A stretch of DNA of 17,372 nucleotides from an uncultured Oscillospiraceae bacterium (GCA_900769995.1 CAAGIT010000007.1:1-17372); one strand, 5' to 3'; shown: positions 1 to 9,042, numbered from the stretch's first letter. Translations and numbers: made by a program. Notes: generated by a model from the letters alone, not told the origin.

Positions 1-479
1 ACTCCGTCTGCGCCGATTGCGGCCTGCTCGCTACAGAGGCGTGCAAAAAGGATGTCAGAAGCAACGGCAGCAACCGCGTCACCTCTGTGCGCCTGTTCTG
101 GGACGACGCGCCTACCAAAAAGTGCGAGTGCCACACCATGGTTAAAATTTGCGGTGCTTCGGGCAAGATCGCCAATGAATATTGTGAGCACGTTGAGGGG
201 AACACCGTCAGCGAAGTCGGTATGCTGATTTTCAACAAGGACTGGAAGGTCAACAAGGACGAATCTTACGTCTATAACCCCGAGGACAAGGATAATGTCT
301 GTACGCTCCACACGGAGGCTTCTCTCTTGCCGACGGAACCGGAGCCGGAGCCGGAGCCTGACCCGATACCGGATCCCGATCCCGCACCGGAATCCGTGCC
401 GACACCCACGGAGCCGTCTGCGGCTTTGCCGCCGGAGGAGGATCCGTGGTATGAGCACCGCCGCATCTTTACGGCATAA
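1..479 (+). CDS. Class A penicillin-binding protein, C-terminal part (5' end outside window)
   Basis: The frame is open from the first bases, so only the C-terminal tail, about 158 residues, is visible. It begins with a Cys-containing segment reading CADCGLLATEAC, followed by a KKCECH motif, further cysteines (KIC, EYC) and a CTLH motif. This Cys-rich extracellular tail is typical of PBP1A/PBP2A-type bifunctional transglycosylase-transpeptidases of Clostridia, which polymerise and cross-link peptidoglycan outside the membrane. The catalytic domains lie upstream of the window. After the Cys-rich part comes a Pro/Glu/Asp-rich stretch made of EP and DP dipeptides, then a short end (WYEHRRIFTA). 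The codons for the EP dipeptides repeat ccggag three times. The identification rests only on the tail pattern, so another extracellular protein with the same tail is possible. It lies 27 bases before the methyltransferase gene. Confidence 0.72.
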   Translation, partial: SVCADCGLLATEACKKDVRSNGSNRVTSVRLFWDDAPTKKCECHTMVKICGASGKIANEYCEHVEGNTVSEVGMLIFNKDWKVNKDESYVYNPEDKDNVCTLHTEASLLPTEPEPEPEPDPIPDPDPAPESVPTPTEPSAALPPEEDPWYEHRRIFTA

Positions 480-506
480 AAATTATAGAACAGCAGGATA
501 CAATCT

Positions 507-1370
507 ATGTGGATAGCAGATCAATGGAAGGACTATGAAGTCCTGGACACCTCCGACGGAGAAAAGCTGGAACGTTGGGGAAAATATTTTCTGGTGCGAC
601 CGGATCCGCAGGTGATCTGGGCAACGCCCAAAAAGCATCCGAAGTGGCAGAGCTTCGATGCCCGTTACGCACGCTCCAACAGCGGCGGCGGCAAATGGTC
701 GCAGCACCGTTTGCCGGAACGCTGGCAGATTCGCTGCGGCGAGCTGACGTTCAACGTCAAGCCGATGAATTTCAAGCACACCGGTGTATTTCCGGAGCAG
801 GCTGTCAACTGGGCGTTTATTGACGAAAAAATACGCACTGCCGGCCGCCCGATCAGTGTGCTGAATCTCTTCGCCTATACCGGCGGTGCTACCCTCGCCG
901 CGGCGAAAGCCGGCGCTTCCGTGTGCCATGTCGATGCAGCCAAGGGTATGGTCGCCTGGGCGCGTGAGAACGCAGCCGCTTCCGGCTTGCAGGACGCACC
1001 GATTCGTTGGATCATCGACGATTGCGCAAAATTCGTCGAACGCGAGATCAAGCGCGGCCGCCGCTATGACGCGGTCATTATGGACCCGCCGTCCTACGGC
1101 AGAGGCCCGTCCGGTGAGATCTGGAAGCTGGAAAAGGATCTATTCCCCTTCTTGCAGCTTGTTTCGGGCGTTTTGTCCGATCATCCCCTGTTTTTCATCA
1201 TCAATTCCTACACGACCGGTCTTGCACCGTCCGTGCTGACCTGTCTGATGGACAGCATCATCACCCCGCGTTATGGCGGACATACGGTTTCCGATGAGCT
1301 GGGGCTGCCTGTCACGTCCTCCGGACTGGTGCTCCCCTGTGGCGCAACCGGCCGCTGGGTCAGAGATTGA
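507..1370 (+). CDS. Class I SAM-dependent (rRNA-type) methyltransferase
   Basis: A 287-residue methyltransferase, probably cytoplasmic and acting on rRNA, related to the RlmI/RlmK group (Methyltrans_SAM family). The SAM-binding motif I is VLNLFAYTGG at residues 118-127. An acidic residue ends strand 2 (CHVDAAKG, around 143), and the catalytic motif IV is DPPSYGRG at 193-200. The preceding segment FKHTGVFPEQAVNW (about 89-102) is also typical of this family. No PUA domain is visible at the N-terminus, unlike full-length RlmI of about 400 residues, so the exact target base cannot be assigned. The ATG at 507 follows a weak ribosome binding site (aggat). The stop codon TGA overlaps the ribosome binding site of ecfA1, which suggests translational coupling with the transporter genes. 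Confidence 0.85.
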   Translation: MWIADQWKDYEVLDTSDGEKLERWGKYFLVRPDPQVIWATPKKHPKWQSFDARYARSNSGGGKWSQHRLPERWQIRCGELTFNVKPMNFKHTGVFPEQAVNWAFIDEKIRTAGRPISVLNLFAYTGGATLAAAKAGASVCHVDAAKGMVAWARENAAASGLQDAPIRWIIDDCAKFVEREIKRGRRYDAVIMDPPSYGRGPSGEIWKLEKDLFPFLQLVSGVLSDHPLFFIINSYTTGLAPSVLTCLMDSIITPRYGGHTVSDELGLPVTSSGLVLPCGATGRWVRD

Positions 1371-1380
1371 GAGGTCGCCC

Positions 1381-2229
1381 ATGAGTGAAATTATCTCCGT
1401 TGAAAATCTGTCCTTCTCTTACCCCGCCCAGGGCGGCGATGAAGGACACGCCGTATTTGAGGGGTTGAATGTCAGGATTGAGGAAGGCAGCTTTGTCGCG
1501 ATCCTCGGTCACAACGGCTGCGGAAAGTCCACTCTCGCCAAGCACTTCAATGCCATCCTCCTGCCGGAGGGAGGTACCGTCTATGTTTCCGGCATGGACA
1601 CCGCTGACGAAGACTTATTGCTGGAAATTCGCCGTACGATCGGCATGGTGTTCCAGAATCCGGACAATCAGATGGTGGCGAACGTTGTCGAGGAGGATGT
1701 CGCTTTCGCGCCGGAGAACCTCGGCGTTCCATCCGCCGAAATCCGAACCCGTGTGGACAACGCGCTCAAGGCCGTCGGTATGTATGAGTACCGCAAACAC
1801 GCCCCTCACCTGCTCTCCGGCGGTCAGAAGCAGCGTGTTGCCATCGCCGGTGTCATCGCCATGCAGCCGCGCTGCATCGTTTTGGATGAACCGACAGCCA
1901 TGCTCGATCCGCACGGCTGCGAGGAAGTCATCCGCACCGTGGAACGGCTCAACCGCGAAAACGGCATCACCGTTGTACTGATCACGCATCATATGACCGA
2001 AGCGACCCACGCCGACCGCGTGATCGTGATGGACAACGGCAAAATATTGACCGACGGCACGCCGAAGGAAGTTTTTTCACAGGTAGCGCTGTTGGAATCT
2101 GTCGGTCTGAGTGTGCCGGCAACCACAAAGCTCTTATATGAGCTGAACCAAGCGGGCTGGAATTTGCCGCTTGACGCACTCACTACAGAAGAATGTGCGC
2201 AGTTACTCCGCAAAGAATTGGAGAACTGA
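1381..2229 (+). CDS. ecfA1: Energy-coupling factor transporter ATPase EcfA1
   Basis: A 282-residue ABC ATPase (CbiO type), one of the two nucleotide-binding subunits of an ECF vitamin/metal transporter on the inner face of the membrane. Visible motifs are Walker A GHNGCGKST (43-51), Q-loop FQNPDNQ (91-97), signature LSGGQKQ (145-151), Walker B CIVLDE (165-170) and the switch His in ITHHM (about 203). FQNPDNQ is characteristic of EcfA1. The frame is open upstream into the methyltransferase gene, but the ATG at 1381 follows a gagagg ribosome binding site at the right distance and gives the standard family N-terminus (MSEIISVENLSFSYP). The gene is followed directly by ecfA2 and ecfT, the usual order of the shared ECF core module. 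Confidence 0.95.
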   Translation: MSEIISVENLSFSYPAQGGDEGHAVFEGLNVRIEEGSFVAILGHNGCGKSTLAKHFNAILLPEGGTVYVSGMDTADEDLLLEIRRTIGMVFQNPDNQMVANVVEEDVAFAPENLGVPSAEIRTRVDNALKAVGMYEYRKHAPHLLSGGQKQRVAIAGVIAMQPRCIVLDEPTAMLDPHGCEEVIRTVERLNRENGITVVLITHHMTEATHADRVIVMDNGKILTDGTPKEVFSQVALLESVGLSVPATTKLLYELNQAGWNLPLDALTTEECAQLLRKELEN

Positions 2230-2244
2230 CGGGAGGATCCGCCA

Positions 2245-3111
2245 TTGGCAGCTATCATTGAGGTAAAAAACCTTACCCATACCTACAGCATAGGTACGCC
2301 GTTTGAACATACGGCGGTCAGGAATATGAATTTTTCGGTGGAGCAGGGAGAGTTTCTCGGCTTGATCGGACATACCGGATCAGGAAAGTCTACCCTGATC
2401 CAACATCTCAACGGGCTTCTCAAGCCGAGCGAGGGCGATATTCTGCTCGGCGGCGAGAGCATTTGGAAGGACAAGCAGACGACACGAGCGGCACGGTTTC
2501 GTGTCGGGCTGGTTTTTCAGTATCCGGAATATCAGCTTTTTGAGGACACGGTGTATAAGGATATCGCTTTCGGCCCGAAAAATATGGGTCTGACAGAGGA
2601 CGAGATTCGGCAGCGTGTGCTCCGTGCTGCCGGTTTCGTCGGATTGTCGGAGAGTTCTATGGAAAAATCTCCCTTTGATCTCTCCGGCGGACAGAAGCGT
2701 CGTGCCGCCATTGCCGGTGTCATCGCGATGGAGCCGGAGATCATCATCTTTGATGAGCCGACCGCCGGACTCGATCCGGCCGGCTGCGCTTCTCTCCTGC
2801 AGAACATCCACGATTATCAAAAAGCGACGAATGCGACCATTCTGATGGTCAGCCACTCCATGGACGATGTCGCCGCGCTTGCGGATCGTCTGCTCGTCCT
2901 GAACAGCGGCTCCATCGAAATGGTTGGAACACCCAAAGAAGTTTTTTCGCAGGCGGCAAGGCTGCGTGAGATCGGACTGGCAGTTCCGCAGATGACCGAG
3001 CTGTTCCTGCGTCTGCGGGAGCTGGGTGTCAAGGTTGATCCCGCGACCTATACGATCACTGAAGCACTCGGACAGCTTCTCCCTCTGAAGGGAGGTCGTG
3101 CCGATGCTTAA
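2245..3111 (+). CDS. ecfA2: Energy-coupling factor transporter ATPase EcfA2
   Basis: A 288-residue ABC ATPase that pairs with EcfA1 to power substrate uptake through EcfT and a substrate-specific S component. Walker A is GHTGSGKST (42-50), the Q-loop is FQYPEYQLFE (91-100), the signature LSGGQKR (146-152) and Walker B IIIFDE (166-171). FQYPEYQLF marks the EcfA2 branch. The start is a TTG at 2245, preceded by a gggagg ribosome binding site about 10 bases upstream; it gives MAAIIEVKNLTHTYS, the expected N-terminus. The 3' end overlaps the start of ecfT by 8 bases, which indicates coupled translation. Confidence 0.95.
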   Translation: MAAIIEVKNLTHTYSIGTPFEHTAVRNMNFSVEQGEFLGLIGHTGSGKSTLIQHLNGLLKPSEGDILLGGESIWKDKQTTRAARFRVGLVFQYPEYQLFEDTVYKDIAFGPKNMGLTEDEIRQRVLRAAGFVGLSESSMEKSPFDLSGGQKRRAAIAGVIAMEPEIIIFDEPTAGLDPAGCASLLQNIHDYQKATNATILMVSHSMDDVAALADRLLVLNSGSIEMVGTPKEVFSQAARLREIGLAVPQMTELFLRLRELGVKVDPATYTITEALGQLLPLKGGRADA

Positions 3112-3907
3112 AGACATCACACTCGGTCAGTTTTTCCCGGGGAATACCGTTGTGCACCGCCTCGACCCGCGCACAAAGCTGCTGCTTCTGATCGTCTATA
3201 TCGTAGCGCTGTTTATGTGCAAGTGGTTCATCTCTTACGCGGTCGCACTGGCCTTCCTCGTTACCGCAATCGCCTTGTCAAAAACCAAACTGAAAGCGCT
3301 GTTCAAAGGCTTAAAGCCCCTGCTGATTATTATGGTTTTCACGGGTATTTTGAACATTTTCTATACAGACGGCAAGGTTTTGGTCGAATTTTGGATTTTC
3401 AAAATCACGGAGGAAGGTCTGATCAACGCTTTCTTCCTGGTTCTGCGCATTGTCATGCTCGTCATGGGCACCTTCCTGCTGACCTATACCACATCACCGA
3501 TCGCCCTGACGGACGGATTGGAATCTCTGCTCTCTCCGCTGAAAAAGATTCATTTTCCCGTGCATGAGCTGGCGATGATGATGAGCATTGCTCTGCGCTT
3601 TATTCCCACGCTGATTGAAGAAACCGACAAGATCATCTCTGCCCAGAAAGCACGCGGTGCAGACTTTGAAACGGGCAGTATTTTCAAGCGTGCCAAAGCA
3701 TTGGTGCCGGTATTGATCCCGCTCTTTGTCAGTGCATTTCGCCGTGCGGACGAGCTGGCAACGGCGATGGAATGCCGCTGCTATCACGGCGGCAAAGGCC
3801 GCACCAAGCTCAAGCAGCTTCGTTACCATGTACGCGACGTTATGGCTATGCTGCTCAGCGTTGCTGTTTTTGCGGGCATCCTTGTCCTTCGCAACTTCGG
3901 ATTATAA
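3104..3907 (+). CDS. ecfT: Energy-coupling factor transporter transmembrane protein EcfT
   Basis: A 267-residue integral membrane protein that links the EcfA1-EcfA2 ATPases to interchangeable S components. Several hydrophobic segments are clear (for example around residues 22-60, 67-80, 103-125 and a C-terminal one at about 245-263). Two cytoplasmic coupling motifs are visible: AQKARGAD (the first Ala-Arg-Gly) and a later AMECRCY, where the second Ala-Arg-Gly-type motif lies. The ATG at 3104 is preferred over a GTG at 3098, because ggagg lies 8 bases before it and the protein then starts MLKDITLGQFFPG like other EcfT proteins. No S-component gene is present in the window, as expected for a group II ECF core shared by several S components encoded elsewhere. 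Confidence 0.94.
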   Translation: MLKDITLGQFFPGNTVVHRLDPRTKLLLLIVYIVALFMCKWFISYAVALAFLVTAIALSKTKLKALFKGLKPLLIIMVFTGILNIFYTDGKVLVEFWIFKITEEGLINAFFLVLRIVMLVMGTFLLTYTTSPIALTDGLESLLSPLKKIHFPVHELAMMMSIALRFIPTLIEETDKIISAQKARGADFETGSIFKRAKALVPVLIPLFVSAFRRADELATAMECRCYHGGKGRTKLKQLRYHVRDVMAMLLSVAVFAGILVLRNFGL

Positions 3908-3923
3908 TTTCAGGAGGTAACCC

Positions 3924-4688
3924 GTGCGGAATATCGCTCTGTTTTTGAAATATGACGGCGCAGCCTACCACGGCTGGCAGGTGCAGAAAAATGCCCGCAC
4001 CGTTGCACAGACAATCGAAACCGCCGCTGCCGGTGTCGTGGGGCATCCCGTACATTTGACCGGCTGCGGCAGAACCGATGCCGGTGTGCACGCACGGGTC
4101 TATGTCGCCAATTTTCGCACCACCTCCTCCATCCCCTGCGACCGTATCCCCTACGCACTGAACACGCATCTGCCAAACGATATTGTCGTCTATGACGCAC
4201 GGGAGATGCACGAGGGCTTTAATGCCATTGGTTCGTGCGCCAAAAAGGAATACACCTATCAGATTTACAACACACGGATGCGCGATCCGTTTTACGTCAG
4301 CCGCGCATGGTTCTATCCAAAGCACTTGGACGAGAGTATTATGCAGGAGGCCGCCTCGCAGTTTGTCGGCACGCACGATTTTGCCGCCGTTCGTTCGGTC
4401 GGCACGGATGTCAAATCGACCGTCCGCACGGTCTACCACTTTAACGTAACGCGTGAGAACGAGCTGATCTCTTTGCGTGTCTGCGCAAACGGCTTCCTGT
4501 ACAACATGGTTCGCGCCATGGTCGGAACGGTGGTCTATGCCGCTGAAGGTAAGATCAAGCCGCAGGACATCGGCAGAATCCTCGCCGAAGGCAACCGTAC
4601 CGCTGCCGGCCCGACCGTTCCTGCCTGCGGCTTATTCCTATCGCAGCTTTGGTATCAGGACGATGAGGTGAGCTTCCATGTCGGATAG
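3924..4688 (+). CDS. truA: tRNA pseudouridine(38-40) synthase TruA
   Basis: A 254-residue cytoplasmic enzyme converting uridines 38-40 of the tRNA anticodon arm to pseudouridine. The catalytic Asp is D52 in GCGRTDAGVHA. Other family features are an N-terminal KYDGAAYHGWQ, a central CAKKEYTYQIYN and a C-terminal FLYNMVRAMVGT. The length is normal for TruA. The start is a GTG at 3924 with a full aggaggt ribosome binding site 5 bases upstream. The order ecfA1-ecfA2-ecfT-truA is widespread in Firmicutes and supports all four calls. The 3' end overlaps the next gene by 11 bases. Confidence 0.96.
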   Translation: MRNIALFLKYDGAAYHGWQVQKNARTVAQTIETAAAGVVGHPVHLTGCGRTDAGVHARVYVANFRTTSSIPCDRIPYALNTHLPNDIVVYDAREMHEGFNAIGSCAKKEYTYQIYNTRMRDPFYVSRAWFYPKHLDESIMQEAASQFVGTHDFAAVRSVGTDVKSTVRTVYHFNVTRENELISLRVCANGFLYNMVRAMVGTVVYAAEGKIKPQDIGRILAEGNRTAAGPTVPACGLFLSQLWYQDDEVSFHVG

Positions 4689-5826
4689 GCCCGGAATTGA
4701 GATCGTTCGGGCTGCAAAGACACAAAAACGTCAGTCTCCAAGAAAGCGCTGGCTGCTGTTCCTTTTCATTTTTTTACTGATTATTATTCTGCTGATCACC
4801 TATTTGCTGTGTTTCACTACTTCCATGGACGGCGTAAAACGCTTCTTTCGCTATTTTGGCAAGGATGCGTCATACGGCAGTATCCGTTTGGATCGCAGCG
4901 AGCTTCACAGCTATACAACCATCGAGGATCTTCTCGCCGTTGCCGGCACAAACGGCATCACCGTTTTCAACGAGGACGGTTCCGTGCGTTGGTGCGCAGA
5001 GGGCAGCTATTCCTCTCCCGCACTCAAAAGCAAGTCCGAATACCTGCTGGCATACGACATCGGCGGAACGGCATTGACCCTGTTTCAAAGCGATGGTGAG
5101 GTTCTCTTTGCCTTAAAAACCAAAAATCCTCTGTACGATGCTGAGGTATCGGAGGAGGGCTTTGTCGCCGTTCTCTGCGGCGGCACCATTGACCGCGCAG
5201 CCTTCGAGGTCTATAACCCCGACGGAGAACTGCTCTATCGGCGCGACTCCAAAACAAAATATCTGAATGCCTGTGCCATTTCCCCTGACGGCAGCTTTGC
5301 GGCAATCTCCGCGTTTACGGACGAGGACTTCTCGCTGAAAAGCAGCGTGCAATATCTAAAAACCGACCGTGAAGAACTGCGCGATGAATTCTCAACCGAA
5401 AATCGGCTGATTTATGATCTCGCTTTTACGGACTCGGAGACCGTCTGTGCGGTCAGCTCCGATGCACTGCTGTTTTTCGGCGGTGAAAGTCAAAAAGAAT
5501 GCACCGGCAAGCTGCTCAACTACAGCTTTGACGGTGACGGCTATGTCACTGCGCTGTTTGAACTGACCGCGAACCGGAGCCGCCTGGTTACACTCGATGC
5601 AGACGGCAATACGATCGCTTCCACGGAGCTCAGCGCTCTGCCGCTCTCTGTGACGTCATGCGGTGACTATATCTCCGTACTGACCCGTCAGGAGCTGCTG
5701 ATTTTCGACAGCGGCCTGACGCTACGCAATCAAACGACCAACAACGGCTATCTCTGTGCCCTCGCCCGTTCCGACGGAACCGCGATCTGTATTGCTTCAG
5801 AAGAAGCCGCATTATATATTCCCTGA
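4678..5826 (+). CDS. Membrane-anchored beta-propeller protein, DUF5711-like
   Basis: A 382-residue protein of unknown function. The N-terminus carries a basic segment (residues 11-24) followed by one strong transmembrane helix (about 25-46). The remaining 330 or so residues should therefore lie outside the cell, with the short N-terminus inside. The outer part contains repeated short units typical of PQQ/WD-like beta-propellers, such as GITVFNEDGSVRW, ALTLFQSDGEVLF and VYNPDGELLYRR, each a strand ending in a D/S-G turn. This layout matches the DUF5711 family of Clostridia; that assignment is from pattern memory, not a search. The ATG at 4678 overlaps the end of truA and has a gaggtgag ribosome binding site. 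A role in envelope sensing or scaffolding is possible but unsupported. Confidence 0.75.
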   Translation: MSDRPGIEIVRAAKTQKRQSPRKRWLLFLFIFLLIIILLITYLLCFTTSMDGVKRFFRYFGKDASYGSIRLDRSELHSYTTIEDLLAVAGTNGITVFNEDGSVRWCAEGSYSSPALKSKSEYLLAYDIGGTALTLFQSDGEVLFALKTKNPLYDAEVSEEGFVAVLCGGTIDRAAFEVYNPDGELLYRRDSKTKYLNACAISPDGSFAAISAFTDEDFSLKSSVQYLKTDREELRDEFSTENRLIYDLAFTDSETVCAVSSDALLFFGGESQKECTGKLLNYSFDGDGYVTALFELTANRSRLVTLDADGNTIASTELSALPLSVTSCGDYISVLTRQELLIFDSGLTLRNQTTNNGYLCALARSDGTAICIASEEAALYIP

Positions 5827-5855
5827 GCGATTTTACCCTACGAAGGAGGAATTCT

Positions 5856-8135
5856 ATGAAACCGACGATTTGCAGCAGATGCAAGAAGAATGTCGCTGTG
5901 ATTTTTATTGGAAAGATAGAAAACGGAAAGAGCATCAACGAGGGGCTTTGCCTGAAGTGCGCCCGCGAAATGAATCTCAAGCAGGTGGATGAGATCGTTG
6001 CGCGCATGGGTCTTACCGAAGAGGATCTGGAGAATCTGGACAATGAGATGTCCTCTCTGATGCAGCTTGCCGAGCTGGACGAGGATGAAGAGGACGAGGA
6101 TGACATCGGCAGCCGCACTGCGACTTTCCCGCATATGAACCGTCTGTTCGGCGGTGGTGAGATCGTCCCCAAGGAGGAGCAGCCAAAGAAGCCGAAGGAT
6201 ACTTCCGATAAGCCGAAGAGCAAAAAGCATAAGTTCTTAGACACCTATTGTCAAAATCTGACCGCAAAGGCGCGCGAACACGCGTTGGACAAGGTCATTG
6301 GCAGAGAAGAAGAGACAGAGCGCGTGGTGCAGATCCTCAACCGCCGTCAAAAGAACAATCCCTGCCTGATTGGTGAGCCGGGTGTCGGCAAAACCGCCAT
6401 TGCCGAGGGCTTGGCGCAGCGGATCGCCGCCAAGGAAGTGCCCTATAAGCTCCGCAATAAGGAAGTCTATTTGCTTGATTTGACCGCACTGGTCGCGGGC
6501 ACGCAGTTCCGCGGACAGTTCGAGAGCCGTATCAAGAGCCTCATCAGCGAGGTCAAGGCTTGCGGAAATATCATTCTTGTCATCGACGAGGTACACAATC
6601 TCGTCGGCGCGGGTGATGCCGAAGGCTCTATGAGCGCGGCAAACATTCTGAAGCCTGCCCTCTCCCGTGGTGAGATTCAGGTCATCGGTGCAACCACCTT
6701 TGCCGAATACCGAAAGTATATTGAAAAGGACGCGGCCTTGGAGCGCCGTTTCCAGCCGGTCACCGTTGCAGAACCGACCATTGAGGAGGCTGTTGCCATT
6801 CTGCGCGGCATCGCACATTATTATGAGCTGTTCCACGGCGTAAAGGTTTCGCCCGAGATCGCACGTCAGGCGGTCATTCTCTCCGAGCGCTATATCACTG
6901 ACCGTTTCCTGCCGGACAAGGCGATCGATCTGCTCGATGAAGCCTGCTCCGACCTGAACCTGCACACGCAGGAGATTTCCGACCTTGCCGAAAAACGCAA
7001 GGAGCGTGACGACTATCAGTTGGAGATCAAGATGTTAACCGAGGACACGGAGCATCAGGATTTTGAGCGTTTGGCGACCCTGCGCAGCAACGTGCTGCGT
7101 TTGGATACGGAAATCGCCGCGTTGGAGGCAAAACCCGCGCCGATGCTGACCATCGAAAATCTTGCCCGCGTGATCGAGATGTGGACGAAAATTCCCGCAA
7201 GCAAGATCCGCGCGCAGGAATATGAACAGCTCCGCACCCTGGACGAACGTCTGAAAAAGCGCATTGTCGGTCAGGACGAGGCGATCCGCGCCGTCACTGC
7301 CGCCATCCGCCGCAACCGTGTCGGCATTGCAACAAAGAAGCATCCGGTTTCGTTCATTTTCGTCGGCTCGACCGGCGTCGGCAAAACCGAGCTGGTCAAG
7401 ACCCTTGCCGACGAGCTGTTCGATTCGGTTGACTCTCTGGTGCGTTTGGATATGTCCGAGTATATGGAACGCCACTCCGTTTCCAAGCTGATCGGTTCAC
7501 CTCCCGGCTATGTCGGCTACGATGAAGCCGGACAGCTCACGGAAAAGATTCGCCGCAAGCCCTATAGTGTCATTCTCTTTGATGAGCTTGAAAAGGCACA
7601 TCCGGATGTGCTGAATGTTCTGCTGCAAATTCTGGACGACGGACGTATCACAGATGCCCAGGGTCGTGTTGTCAACTTTGAGAACACCGTGATCGTTATG
7701 ACCTCGAATGCCGGCTCTGACCGCAAGGATGGTTCTGTCGGCTTTGCCCGCAGTGTTACCGAGCAGAACCGCGAAAAAACCATGAAGGCTCTGCGCGAGT
7801 TCCTGCGGCCCGAATTTATCAACCGTGTGGATGAAATTATCTGCTTCAATCAGCTTTCCGAAGCCGATTTCCGCAGAATTTCGGCAATCATGCTGAACGA
7901 ACTGAAGGATAATCTGCACGAGCACGGCGTCAACCTCATTTGGGAGGACTCCGTGATGGATTATCTGGTCAAGAAGTCCTACTCCATCACCTATGGTGCG
8001 CGTAACCTTCGCCGCACGATCCAGCGTGAGCTGGAGGACAAAATCGCAGAGAAGCTGATCGATGCCTACGAAACACCGATTTCACAGATCAAACTTACCG
8101 TCAATGAAGATGTCGTGGAGATTTTCGCACTATGA
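5856..8135 (+). CDS. ClpE-like AAA+ ATP-dependent protease unfoldase subunit
   Basis: A 759-residue two-ring Clp/Hsp100 ATPase that unfolds proteins, probably for ClpP. The N-terminus is a four-Cys zinc finger (C6, C9, C32, C35) like that of ClpE, not the double Clp-N repeat of ClpC. A very acidic stretch (74-83) and a Lys-rich linker (110-126) follow. AAA domain 1 has Walker A GEPGVGKT (173-180), Walker B ILVIDE (240-245), a pore loop with QFRG and Arg fingers at ERRF (about 296-299). A short charged middle helix (375-425) precedes AAA domain 2, with Walker A GSTGVGKT (504-511), Walker B VILFDE (572-577) and a GYVGYDEAG pore loop. A VGF tripeptide at 628-630 matches the ClpP-docking loop. 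The start has an aaggagg ribosome binding site 6 bases upstream. Confidence 0.92.
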   Translation: MKPTICSRCKKNVAVIFIGKIENGKSINEGLCLKCAREMNLKQVDEIVARMGLTEEDLENLDNEMSSLMQLAELDEDEEDEDDIGSRTATFPHMNRLFGGGEIVPKEEQPKKPKDTSDKPKSKKHKFLDTYCQNLTAKAREHALDKVIGREEETERVVQILNRRQKNNPCLIGEPGVGKTAIAEGLAQRIAAKEVPYKLRNKEVYLLDLTALVAGTQFRGQFESRIKSLISEVKACGNIILVIDEVHNLVGAGDAEGSMSAANILKPALSRGEIQVIGATTFAEYRKYIEKDAALERRFQPVTVAEPTIEEAVAILRGIAHYYELFHGVKVSPEIARQAVILSERYITDRFLPDKAIDLLDEACSDLNLHTQEISDLAEKRKERDDYQLEIKMLTEDTEHQDFERLATLRSNVLRLDTEIAALEAKPAPMLTIENLARVIEMWTKIPASKIRAQEYEQLRTLDERLKKRIVGQDEAIRAVTAAIRRNRVGIATKKHPVSFIFVGSTGVGKTELVKTLADELFDSVDSLVRLDMSEYMERHSVSKLIGSPPGYVGYDEAGQLTEKIRRKPYSVILFDELEKAHPDVLNVLLQILDDGRITDAQGRVVNFENTVIVMTSNAGSDRKDGSVGFARSVTEQNREKTMKALREFLRPEFINRVDEIICFNQLSEADFRRISAIMLNELKDNLHEHGVNLIWEDSVMDYLVKKSYSITYGARNLRRTIQRELEDKIAEKLIDAYETPISQIKLTVNEDVVEIFAL

Positions 8136-8914
8136 TCAAAGCCATATTTTTCGATATAGACGGCACACTGGTGTCACTGAAAACGAAGGTCTACCCTGCC
8201 TCGACGAAGGCTGCGCTGGAGCGGTTGCACGAAAAAGGAATCCTGTTGTTCGTTGCTACCGGACGTTCCCGTTTTGAGATCGAGTCTGAGGGCTTGCTGG
8301 ACGGTCTGTACTTTGATGGCTACCTGACCAACAACGGGCAAGATGGCTACGACAAGGACGGCAACACCATCTATGGCAAGCCCCTCACCACGGAGGATGC
8401 ACGTGTCGTATTCGACTGGGCAAAGGAACGGAACTATCCCTGTTGGGCTGTAACAGCAAGAGAGAGCCTTCTGGATTTCCGAGACGAAAATGTGGATACC
8501 GCGTTTGAGGCAATCCACACGCAGCTCCCGAAATTCGGTGACATCTATCCGATGCTGGATGAGCCGATTTATAAAATCGTCTTTTTCCAACCGAGAGAGG
8601 TCGTTGCCGAGGCAGTCAAGCTCACCAAGCATTGCCGTACAACGCAATGGTTCGAGCTGGGACATGACATTATTTCCGTTGACGGCGGCAAAAGGAACGC
8701 CATGCTTGACATAATCGAGCACTACGGCATCTCCCCAGATGAATGTATGAGCTTCGGAGATTCCGAAAATGACATTGAGATGCTTCAGGCTTCCGGCATC
8801 GGCGTTGCCATGGGCAACGCAACCGAGGAAGCAAAGGCCGCTGCCGATTATGTGACGGACGACTGTGATGACGATGGTATTCTGCACGCTTTGGAGCATT
8901 TCGGTATATTGTGA
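8132..8914 (+). CDS. Cof-type HAD superfamily hydrolase (phosphatase)
   Basis: A 260-residue HAD phosphatase of the Cof/YbiV type with a C2-type cap, likely a cytoplasmic sugar-phosphate or nucleotide-type phosphatase. Motif I is FFDIDGTL, with nucleophile D8 and acid/base D10. Motif II is the Thr in VATGRSR (about 43). Motif III is the Lys in DGGKRNAML, and motif IV is GDSENDIEM, with the Mg-binding Asp pair. A PxYK-like stretch (PIYKIVFF) also fits the family. The gene overlaps the ClpE-like gene by 4 bases (ATGA), so the two are translationally coupled. The substrate cannot be told from the sequence. Confidence 0.92.
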   Translation: MIKAIFFDIDGTLVSLKTKVYPASTKAALERLHEKGILLFVATGRSRFEIESEGLLDGLYFDGYLTNNGQDGYDKDGNTIYGKPLTTEDARVVFDWAKERNYPCWAVTARESLLDFRDENVDTAFEAIHTQLPKFGDIYPMLDEPIYKIVFFQPREVVAEAVKLTKHCRTTQWFELGHDIISVDGGKRNAMLDIIEHYGISPDECMSFGDSENDIEMLQASGIGVAMGNATEEAKAAADYVTDDCDDDGILHALEHFGIL

Positions 8915-8918
8915 AACA

Positions 8919-8948
8919 AACCGGCACGGGAAACCTCCCGTGCCGGTT
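8919..8948 (+). terminator. Perfect 13-bp hairpin just after the HAD gene
   Basis: Arms at 8919-8931 and 8936-8948 are perfectly complementary around a 4-base loop (aacc). The hairpin starts 5 bases after the stop codon. No T-run follows, so it may stabilise the mRNA 3' end or act as a weak terminator. The core ggcacggga recurs in the terminator at 9117. Confidence 0.5.
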
Positions 8949-8982
8949 CAAACTGTCGATCGCGTCCGAAACCGTCAAAATT

Positions 8983-9042
8983 GTAGGGGCGGCTATCAGC
9001 CGCCTGCCATACCGCATTGAGGCGGATAATATCCGCCCCTAC
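8983..9042. repeat. 60-bp compound palindrome (gtaggggcgg-bounded, MITE/REP-like)
   Basis: The ends are a perfect inverted repeat, gtaggggcgg at 8983-8992 and ccgcccctac at 9033-9042. Inside are two further perfect hairpins: ggcggct-atc-agccgcc (8988-9004) and ggcggat-aat-atccgcc (9021-9037). The nested arms can fold either as one long hairpin or as two small ones. It lies in an intergenic space and resembles small dispersed palindromic repeats of Clostridia. No copy elsewhere in this window was seen. Confidence 0.6.

Noticed and set aside
1371..1380. Riboswitch for the ECF genes
   Set aside because: The gap before ecfA1 is only 10 bases and the genes are inside an operon, so there is no room for a leader element.
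2380..3120. Minus-strand open frame opposite ecfA2
   Set aside because: The plus strand encodes all ABC ATPase motifs; the opposite frame is a shadow.
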